A stretch of DNA of 5,307 nt from Candidatus Hydrogenedentota bacterium. Lineage in GTDB: Bacteria; Hydrogenedentota; Hydrogenedentia; Hydrogenedentales; SLHB01. Every line of letters begins with the position of its first letter. The first letter of the stretch is position 1. The stretch is taken from positions 1 through 5,307 of the forward strand of contig SLHB01000127.1 of NCBI GenBank assembly GCA_007136375.1. Direction: 5' to 3'. The notes beneath the pieces are model-generated. The model did no database searches, was not told the origin of the DNA, and saw only the letters and a program-made list of their open reading frames with translations. Of this stretch, positions 1 to 5,307 are shown in pieces. A program made the translations under genes and the position numbers.

Positions 1-51
1 GCGTAGCAGCCGTCCTGTCGCCGCATTCTGGATTATTGTGCCGCCCCGGCA

Positions 52-162
52 ATGATGGGACCCTGGGCGCAGACCATAAACCGCCGTGTCCGGCGGTCCG
101 CCGTGTGGGCGTGGATGGCCGTGCTAGCGGTCCTGTGCGTCCTGCCGGCGCGCGCCCAGGCC
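52..162 (+). other. Predicted Sec signal peptide of the LptD fusion
   Basis: Residues 1-37 have a basic n-region (RRVRR, 11-15), a hydrophobic h-region rich in Ala, Val, Leu and Trp (17-31), and a PARAQA c-region. Both ARA|Q (after 35) and AQA|A (after 37) satisfy the AxA rule; the later site is used here. There is no twin-arginine SRRxFLK match and no lipobox at Cys29, so Sec export with signal peptidase I cleavage is inferred. This puts the propeller in the periplasm. Confidence 0.8.
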
Positions 163-3100
163 GCCATTGACGCCGAAACCCCGGGCCGCGCCGTTGCGCC
201 CGCGGCCTTCCAGAACGTGGTTCTCTCCAACGACGGCCGCCAGGCCTATGGCGCCGCCACGGGGAAGAACGCTGTATGGCGCATGGATGTGGCGGAGCCC
301 TCCAACGCCCCAACGACGCAGACCATCGACCAGCCGAGGGGATTGGCGTTGTCTGCCGACGGCGCCGTTTTGGGCGTCGTTTCCGCGTCCGCCCGGACCC
401 TGTCGCTCTTGGACGCCGCTACTCTGGCGCCGCTTCGGGACGTGGCCACGGGACGAGGCCCCGCAGACGTCGCGGCGTTGCCGGACGGCGGGTTCGCTGT
501 CGTTAACGCCTACTCGAACACGGTGACTGTAGTTGATCCGGACGGCGAGGCGCAGGAAGTTTCTCTGGAGGGGCTCGGCCAGGTGCCTCACCGTGTCGCG
601 TCGTTCTCCGGCTACGTGGCCGTGGCGATGCGGTCGCCCGCCGGCGTTCATGTCCTTCGCCCCGCCGACGGGGCCGTCGCGGCGTCCATTCCCTTGCCCG
701 GACCCGCCACAAGCCTCGCGTTCACCGGAAGCGGCGCCTTGATCATCGCCGCTGGAGAACAGCTTATCGCGGCGGATCCCGCCGGAGGCCACGCCGACAC
801 GCTCATGGAAAGGGGCGCGCTTACGGCGGTTCCCGTGGGAGAGGGCGTGGCCGTGCTGACGCCCCAAGCCCTCGGTTACTTTGACGGAGAACTGACATTG
901 GCTGGCGCGATGGCCATCGCATCCGCCGAAACGCCCCGGATTCTGGCCTCGGGGGGATGCACAGTGGCGCTTTCCGACGCTGGAGGCCAGGCCTGGCGCT
1001 TCATGGATCTCGCCGGCATTGTTGAGAGCACGGACGGCGCGCCTGGAACTTTCGCGGCGGCCAATAGGGCGTTGTGCGGCCATGGCGCGGACGCCGGAGG
1101 GGCTTGCGTTCAATGCGCCGAGGCCGTCGAAGCGCTTGAGGGCAGTCCCGTTTCGCCTCCCGCTGCCCGCGCGCCGGGCGCGATCCGGCGCCGGCCCACG
1201 CCCTATGACGCCTTCGGTCCTTCGCCGCGCACCCTCGGCGACATCCTGGAAGATGAAACGCTGTTCGGACCCCGGGAACCGGTCTTCACGGAGCCGGACT
1301 GGAGCGAGCCCTTTGAATCCATCCACGCGGACCGGCTTTCGGGCAATGTCGACGCCGGGACGCTCGAAGCGAGCGGGGACGTGCTGTTTCATTTGGGGGG
1401 CGCGGATTTTTCCGGAGACTACCTCTATTACGACAACGTAACCGGCCGGTTGGACGCCCGTGGGAATGTCCGTGTGGGACAAGGCCCCGGCGAAATCCTC
1501 GCGGAACGGTTGGCGTACGAGGCGAATGGCGAAGGAGCCGAGGACGCGCCCGAGCCGGACGAAAGGCTGCGCGGCCGGGCGGAAGCCGACGACATCGCCA
1601 TCCACGAGCCGGGCCGCTCCATTACGGCGGGCAAGCTGGAGATGGATTTCGGCGAGTACACCGGCGAGGCCGAAGATGTCCGCGGGTATACGGGGATCTT
1701 CTACTTTGGCGCCTCCCGGGTCCGCATCCTTGGGCCCGCCAGCGGCGAGGGTGAGGATGTCTGGATCACCACCTGCGATCACGATCCGCCCCATTACCGC
1801 CTCCGGGTGAGCCGGGCGGTGCTGGAGGAAGACCGCTTCGAGGGAATCCAGGCCGGATTGGAAGTTCTCGGCGTGGGGACGCCCATCATATGGCCGCGCT
1901 GGACACAACGGTTCGGCGACGCGGCGGACATGAACTTCGACTTTGACAGCGGGCGCAGCGGCTCCCTGGGATACTACGCCAACTTCGGCCAACGCGCCGC
2001 CGTGGGCGAGGACGCCCGGCTGGGGTACCGCCTCATGCCCACCGAGCGGGAAGGCGTCGGCGTGGGTGTTGAGGGGACCTACGCCGTCGGGGAGACGTCT
2101 CCGGAAGGCGTGCGCGAGGGCGAGGGGGAGTTCCGGTCCCTCTATACAACAAAAGACCGCGGGTACTACGACGTCTATCATCGCCAGGACTTCGAGGACA
2201 TGGGCCGTCTGAAGGTCCGGGCCGAGCAATGGTCGGATCAGGAGTTCTACAAGGACTTCTTCTTCGACGAGTTTCGCGACCGGACCGAACCGCGCACCTT
2301 TGCAAACTTCACCCACACCCGGCCCGGCGCCATCGCCACGGCGACGCTCCGCAAGACGACGCACGACTTTATCGCGGAAACCCAGCGTCTTCCCGAGTTC
2401 ACGTATCATCTGTTGGAGCGTCCGCTCATCGAGCAGGTGTACGTCACCTACGACGTCCTCGCCGGACATGAAGAGCGCCGCCCCTACGGTGAAAGCGCTT
2501 GGCGGCTGGTCAACGTGGCGCGGTTGACGGGTGATTTTCCCGTCCATGAAGCCGTGAAGTTCACGCCCTTCGTGGAAGCGGAGGCGGCGTGGTATTCCTC
2601 TCAGTTCCGACGCGACGGCAGCGCATCCCGCTTTTCCGTGCAGGCGGGCGGCACGCTGCAGACCCGTCTGCAACGGGCCTTTGACGGCGCCATGGGCTTC
2701 AGCGGCTTCCAGCACATCATCATGCCCTCGCTCACGTACTCCTACCGTCCCAAGCCGACGCTTCGGGTGGACCGCGCGCCCCGTTTTGATTTCTACGATA
2801 ATATCTATGGCCGGAGCCGTCTCGAAGGGAAGATCGACAATGTGGTCTTGGGAAGAGACGGAGAAACCGGCGAGGTGTGGCAGGTGGGGCGGCTGAGCCT
2901 ATTCTTCGGCGAAGACCTTTGGAACGAATTTCGCCGTTCCTCGGATTATGAGGTCGAAGTGGATGTCCGGCCCAGGCCGTGGTGGGGCGCCGTGGGCGCG
3001 TACGAGCGCCACAGCATCTCCGATGAGTTTAACCTGGACGAGCCGTTTTTCATCGAGCGGACGGCCCTGGAAACCTACGAACGTGTTTTTGATGAACCCT

Positions 3101-3480
3101 TCGATCCGGAGTTACAGTTTCTGTTCAACGCCCAGTACGGCGACTACCGGCGTCTGTTGAGTTATATCTACTACGACGAGCGGAACATTGGCGGGCACAT
3201 TCACGCCCGGGCGGGCGTTATGCACACCGAGACCCTGGGCCGCGTGTTCAATCGGGAGGTCCTATACGGTTTTGGCCGGGATATCGGCGAACACTGGTCC
3301 GTTTCCTTCGAACACCGCTATGATTTCGACCGAAATACCCTGTCCCGCCAGGAGTACGAACTCCGCCGGGATCTCCATTGCTGGGAGGCCTCCGTGAAGT
3401 TGCGGGAGCGCGACGCGGGTTGGGACGTGCGGGTGGCCCTCAACATCGTCGGGTTCCCCGGCAGCCGCGTCCAGTTCTAA
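52..3480 (+). CDS. lptD: LPS-assembly protein LptD with an N-terminal beta-propeller extension
   Basis: Outer-membrane LPS translocon that, with LptE, places LPS in the outer leaflet. Residues 1-37 look like a signal peptide: basic RRVRR at 11-15, a hydrophobic core at 17-31, and a likely cut after ARA (35) or AQA (37). Residues 52-326 read as about seven YVTN-like propeller blades. Residues 422-562 are an OstA/LptA-like domain (HADRLSGNV, SGDVLF, ARGNVRV). From 570 on the LptD domain follows, with family-like motifs: TTCDHDPPHY (573-582), RSGSLGYY (635-642), QRLPEF (778-783), HIIMPSLTYSYRP (888-900) and LHCWE (1108-1112), ending in Phe1142. C575 aligns by eye with E. coli C173 and C1110 with the C724/C725 pair. 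Residues 422-1142 alone match a normal LptD length, so roughly 380 residues are extra. An in-frame TAG at 4-6 bounds the start. ATG 52 (or the adjacent ATG 55) retains the signal peptide, though no Shine-Dalgarno is visible. The LptD call is firm; the exact start is less so. Confidence 0.93.
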   Translation: MMGPWAQTINRRVRRSAVWAWMAVLAVLCVLPARAQAAIDAETPGRAVAPAAFQNVVLSNDGRQAYGAATGKNAVWRMDVAEPSNAPTTQTIDQPRGLALSADGAVLGVVSASARTLSLLDAATLAPLRDVATGRGPADVAALPDGGFAVVNAYSNTVTVVDPDGEAQEVSLEGLGQVPHRVASFSGYVAVAMRSPAGVHVLRPADGAVAASIPLPGPATSLAFTGSGALIIAAGEQLIAADPAGGHADTLMERGALTAVPVGEGVAVLTPQALGYFDGELTLAGAMAIASAETPRILASGGCTVALSDAGGQAWRFMDLAGIVESTDGAPGTFAAANRALCGHGADAGGACVQCAEAVEALEGSPVSPPAARAPGAIRRRPTPYDAFGPSPRTLGDILEDETLFGPREPVFTEPDWSEPFESIHADRLSGNVDAGTLEASGDVLFHLGGADFSGDYLYYDNVTGRLDARGNVRVGQGPGEILAERLAYEANGEGAEDAPEPDERLRGRAEADDIAIHEPGRSITAGKLEMDFGEYTGEAEDVRGYTGIFYFGASRVRILGPASGEGEDVWITTCDHDPPHYRLRVSRAVLEEDRFEGIQAGLEVLGVGTPIIWPRWTQRFGDAADMNFDFDSGRSGSLGYYANFGQRAAVGEDARLGYRLMPTEREGVGVGVEGTYAVGETSPEGVREGEGEFRSLYTTKDRGYYDVYHRQDFEDMGRLKVRAEQWSDQEFYKDFFFDEFRDRTEPRTFANFTHTRPGAIATATLRKTTHDFIAETQRLPEFTYHLLERPLIEQVYVTYDVLAGHEERRPYGESAWRLVNVARLTGDFPVHEAVKFTPFVEAEAAWYSSQFRRDGSASRFSVQAGGTLQTRLQRAFDGAMGFSGFQHIIMPSLTYSYRPKPTLRVDRAPRFDFYDNIYGRSRLEGKIDNVVLGRDGETGEVWQVGRLSLFFGEDLWNEFRRSSDYEVEVDVRPRPWWGAVGAYERHSISDEFNLDEPFFIERTALETYERVFDEPFDPELQFLFNAQYGDYRRLLSYIYYDERNIGGHIHARAGVMHTETLGRVFNREVLYGFGRDIGEHWSVSFEHRYDFDRNTLSRQEYELRRDLHCWEASVKLRERDAGWDVRVALNIVGFPGSRVQF
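205..1029 (+). repeat. Seven YVTN-like beta-propeller blades within the lptD gene
   Basis: Residues 52-326 can be cut into seven units of about 36-41 residues: 52-92, 93-133, 134-174, 175-214, 215-253, 254-290 and 291-326. The clearest units share a pattern of xGLALSxDGxxLxV, a polar turn, then TLSLLDAATL. Examples are PRGLALSADGA (95-105) with RTLSLLDAATL (115-125), and ALPDGGFAVV with NTVTVVDPDG (156-165). Units 5-7 are more degenerate and were placed by spacing as much as by sequence. Seven blades is the usual number for YVTN/NHL/WD40-like propellers. Such domains usually bind proteins or ligands; no catalytic residues were recognised. The fold is well supported; the blade count and borders are by eye. 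Confidence 0.72.
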
Positions 3481-3590
3481 GTCCCGCCGCCGCGTCGTCG
3501 CTTGGCGCTGGCCCCTGGAGCGGGATTGGGATATCATGAAGGGGCTACGTTTCCCGATCCAAGGCGGCGCGGTCCGTCCGGTCTTGCCAA

Positions 3591-3608
3591 TGCCGGGTTG
3601 CGCCGGCA
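3591..3608 (+). other. Small perfect hairpin just upstream of a ribosome binding site
   Basis: TGCCGG (3591-3596) and CCGGCA (3603-3608) are exact reverse complements around a 6-nt loop, GTTGCG. The stem ends two bases before the Shine-Dalgarno of the downstream gene. No T-run follows, so it is not an intrinsic terminator. It could set ribosome access or mRNA stability, but a 6-bp GC-rich stem can also arise by chance in this base composition. Confidence 0.35.
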
Positions 3609-3610
3609 GC

Positions 3611-3616
3611 AGGGAG
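3611..3616 (+). promoter_or_regulatory. Ribosome binding site for the downstream repeat-protein gene
   Basis: AGGGAG lies 8 nt before the ATG at 3625 and closely resembles the AGGAGG core. It decides the start of the partial gene that follows, because the protein from this ATG begins directly with a short hydrophobic export segment. Confidence 0.7.
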
Positions 3617-3624
3617 TCCCCACA

Positions 3625-5307
3625 ATGAACCGGGTATTCGGCATCGTCGCGGTCGCCCTATTGTGCGGCGCCGTGGCGGCGGCCTTGCTTTGGAATTGGT
3701 CCGAACCGGGGTCCCCTCCACCGGTCTACGAAGACGCCCAGATCCCCTCCGAAGATCCATCCGCCGTAACGGACGCCGCGCCTTCCTCTGGGCCCGCGTT
3801 TCCCGCCGAAGTCTCCAGTAGCCCCGCTGTTGAATGGGAAATCCATGGCGCCGTGACGGACTACGAGACCGGCGAGCCTATCCCGGGCGCGGCCCTCGCC
3901 TTCTTCGCGCCCGAGGCTCCCTGGGCCCAAGGCCATGGGGAGGCTGGCGCGAGCATGCCGCCCCAGCCGTTCGCGGCGGAAACGGACGAAGACGGGCTGT
4001 TCCGCCTGTCGGGCGATAGCCGGGAAAGGCCGCGCTCACTGACCTGTGTCGCCGAGGGATATGTACGGTCCGAGCAGCGCATCGATCCAGAGAGCGCGCG
4101 TCAACGAATAGACTTTCGCCTGCGGCCCAGCGCAGCGGTGATGGGGCGGGTCGTGGACGCGGCGGCTGGCGGGGGCGTGCCCGGCGCCGTGATGCGCGCT
4201 TATCCATATCACGACGGCGCCGGGAGGCATGCCGAGGCCGTGACGGACGAAAACGGGGCGTACCATCTCGAAGGCCTTGCGCCGGGCCCCCACGAGATCG
4301 CCGTGACACGCCTCCTGGACCCAGACGCCTCCTACGTGCTCGATGAATCCTCGGTGCAGACGCGTCACCTGTCCGCGCGCCAACGGGAGCCCGTGGACTT
4401 TCGGTTGAGGCCAGGCGGATCCGTTCATGGCGTGGCCTTCGATAGCGACGGGGCGCCAATAGAAGGGGCGGAAGTGCGGCCGGAACGCCCGGATGGCAGC
4501 TCGATTGCGGGAAACTGGCCACGGTCTCAATCCCGTCCAGCTAGCCGCACGGACGAGGAGGGAGCCTTCGTTCTTCGCGGTCTCCCCCTCGACGAGACCT
4601 ATCGATTGAGCGCGCGGAAGCCGGGTTTCGCGCCTGGGCTTGGCGAGCCCTTCTTCTTCGACGCCCGTGACGGCGCCCCACTGCAAGAGCTGACGTTGGA
4701 CCGGGGCGGAACCTTGGCGGGCCGGGTGCTGCGTGACGATGGCGCCCCCGCGGCGGGCGCTCACCTCACGTTGCGAACCACGGACACCGGCCGGCAAGCC
4801 CAGCTCACACCGAATCTCTTCGAGCGAACAGACGAGGGGGGCGCCTTCCGCTTCGAAGCCGTGCCGCCGGGGGAGTATCTGCTGGCGGCCCGGGGCGGAG
4901 GCGGGATGACGGACAGCGTGGAAACGGCTGTGTCGGTGGAGAGTGGAACGTCTGTCGAGGACCTCGCGCTGACGTTGCCCCCCGCCCAGGGCGGCTATAT
5001 CGAAGGAACCGTGGTGTCGGCGGACGGAGAGCCCGTGGAGCGCGCCGCCGTCGAAGCTTTCCAGGGCAACAGGCGGGGAATGGATTACACGGTGGAAGAC
5101 GGCGCCTTCCGTATCAGCAACCTGGAGCCAGGAACATACACGGTCGCCGCCCGGTCCCGGGGCGGGCGCGTCTTGCGTGAAAACGTTCGCACTGGCAGCG
5201 CTGTGCGCTTGCAACTCAGCGCGTCCGGCGAGATTCGAGGCGTGGTGGTCAATCAACAAGGCGGCCCAGTGGAAGGCGCGCCGGTGGCGGCTTCCATGGT
5301 GGCGTCC
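3625..5307 (+). CDS. Carboxypeptidase-regulatory-like repeat protein, membrane-anchored or secreted (3' end outside window)
   Basis: An open frame of 561 codons runs from ATG 3625, after a good Shine-Dalgarno, to the window edge without a stop. Residues 4-23 are hydrophobic, serving as an uncleaved anchor or a signal peptide; Cys14 follows two leucines and is not a lipobox. Residues 27-70 are a Pro/Ser/Ala-rich linker. Then come tandem repeats of 80-97 residues, starting near 73, 169, 264, 361, 456 and 535, the last one cut by the edge. Each opens with a pattern like GGxxxGxVxDxxGxPxxGAxV and most carry TDExGxFxLxGLxPGxYxVxA, e.g. TDENGAYHLEGLAPG in repeat 2. DFRLRP closes repeats 1 (163-168) and 2 (258-263). 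This is the CarboxypepD_reg / transthyretin-like beta-sandwich family, often found as stalks or binding modules in exported proteins. No peptidase or other catalytic domain is visible in the part present. It sits 144 bp after lptD in the same direction and may share its transcript. Function is unknown. Confidence 0.88.
   Translation, partial: MNRVFGIVAVALLCGAVAAALLWNWSEPGSPPPVYEDAQIPSEDPSAVTDAAPSSGPAFPAEVSSSPAVEWEIHGAVTDYETGEPIPGAALAFFAPEAPWAQGHGEAGASMPPQPFAAETDEDGLFRLSGDSRERPRSLTCVAEGYVRSEQRIDPESARQRIDFRLRPSAAVMGRVVDAAAGGGVPGAVMRAYPYHDGAGRHAEAVTDENGAYHLEGLAPGPHEIAVTRLLDPDASYVLDESSVQTRHLSARQREPVDFRLRPGGSVHGVAFDSDGAPIEGAEVRPERPDGSSIAGNWPRSQSRPASRTDEEGAFVLRGLPLDETYRLSARKPGFAPGLGEPFFFDARDGAPLQELTLDRGGTLAGRVLRDDGAPAAGAHLTLRTTDTGRQAQLTPNLFERTDEGGAFRFEAVPPGEYLLAARGGGGMTDSVETAVSVESGTSVEDLALTLPPAQGGYIEGTVVSADGEPVERAAVEAFQGNRRGMDYTVEDGAFRISNLEPGTYTVAARSRGGRVLRENVRTGSAVRLQLSASGEIRGVVVNQQGGPVEGAPVAASMVAS
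3841..5307 (+). repeat. Six tandem carboxypeptidase-regulatory-like repeats (sixth incomplete)
   Basis: Protein-level repeats in the downstream gene, approximate residues: 73-168, 169-263, 264-360, 361-455, 456-534, and 535 to the window edge. First strands read IHGAVTDYETGEPIPGA, MGRVVDAAAGGGVPGA, VHGVAFDSDGAPIEGA, LAGRVLRDDGAPAAGA, IEGTVVSADGEPVERA and IRGVVVNQQGGPVEGA. At the DNA level the copies have diverged, so this is an old array of domains, not a recent duplication. Confidence 0.85.

Noticed and set aside
3..170. Frame 3 open from base 3 to TGA 168-170 as the tail of an upstream gene
   Set aside because: It would overlap the lptD signal-peptide region by more than 100 bases and its product has no recognisable features.
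124..2715. 863-codon open frame on the minus strand, antisense to lptD
   Set aside because: Its product is low-complexity and rich in Arg, Gly and Ala, with no recognisable domain, while the + strand frame has clear LptD motifs across the same bases. Long antisense frames are expected opposite GC-rich genes, where stop codons are rare.
3501..3530. Possible terminator after lptD
   Set aside because: Only a weak CGCT...AGCG pairing is present and no T-run follows, so there is no support for an intrinsic terminator.
3532..3537. TATCAT as a -10 promoter box in the intergenic spacer
   Set aside because: It is one mismatch from TATAAT, but no TTGACA-like box lies 16-18 bp upstream; the nearest TTGGCG is 24 bp away. 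Too weak to call.
3664..3669. Lipobox at Cys14 of the repeat protein (ALLC)
   Set aside because: The residue before the cysteine is Leu, not Gly, Ala or Ser, and the cysteine lies in the middle of the hydrophobic stretch, so lipoprotein processing is unlikely.
3878..4522. 214-codon minus-strand frame, very Arg/Pro/Ala-rich
   Set aside because: It overlaps the well-supported + strand repeat gene. Its biased composition is typical of a wrong-frame reading of GC-rich DNA.
4036..5259. 407-codon open frame on the minus strand, antisense to the repeat-protein gene
   Set aside because: The + strand frame shows repeated carboxypeptidase-regulatory-like motifs throughout. The antisense product has no recognisable domain or periodic structure, so it is a composition artefact.

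Overview
The window is GC-rich and coding on the + strand almost throughout. It holds one complete large gene and the 5' part of a second; both encode exported envelope proteins. The first is an LptD-type LPS-assembly protein, so the source should be a diderm (Gram-negative) bacterium that makes LPS. The LptD sequence is divergent from the E. coli type: it has one C-terminal cysteine instead of an adjacent pair and carries a large N-terminal extension. The neighbour is built of many carboxypeptidase-regulatory-like repeats. Together these point away from a typical gammaproteobacterium and towards a deep-branching environmental phylum, possibly PVC/FCB-like or Hydrogenedentota-like. That placement is a guess, because the window has no rRNA or marker gene to fix it.

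Layout. Bases 1-51 lie upstream of the first gene. They show no Shine-Dalgarno sequence but are open in a frame whose TGA (53-55) overlaps the ATG at 52, so an upstream gene may end there. Bases 52-3480 are one uninterrupted 1142-codon gene. It encodes a signal peptide, about seven beta-propeller blades (residues 52-326), a cysteine-bearing linker, an OstA/LptA-like periplasmic domain (about 422-562) and an LptD outer-membrane barrel domain (about 570-1142). Bases 3481-3624 are a short intergenic spacer with no convincing terminator or promoter. It holds a small perfect hairpin and a good ribosome binding site for the next gene. Bases 3625-5307 encode the first 561 residues of a membrane-anchored or secreted protein with a Pro/Ser-rich linker and at least six tandem carboxypeptidase-regulatory-like beta-sandwich repeats. 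The window ends inside the sixth.

How they may work together. LptD, with its lipoprotein partner LptE (not in this window), inserts LPS into the outer leaflet of the outer membrane, and its OstA domain receives LPS from the LptA bridge. The unusual point is the YVTN-like propeller fused in front of the OstA domain, in the periplasm where LptA, chaperones or peptidoglycan could be met. The downstream repeat protein is in the same orientation 144 bp away and may be co-transcribed. Nothing in its sequence gives it an LPS-related activity, so a functional link rests on position alone. No RNA genes, mobile elements, CRISPR arrays or insertion sequences were seen.
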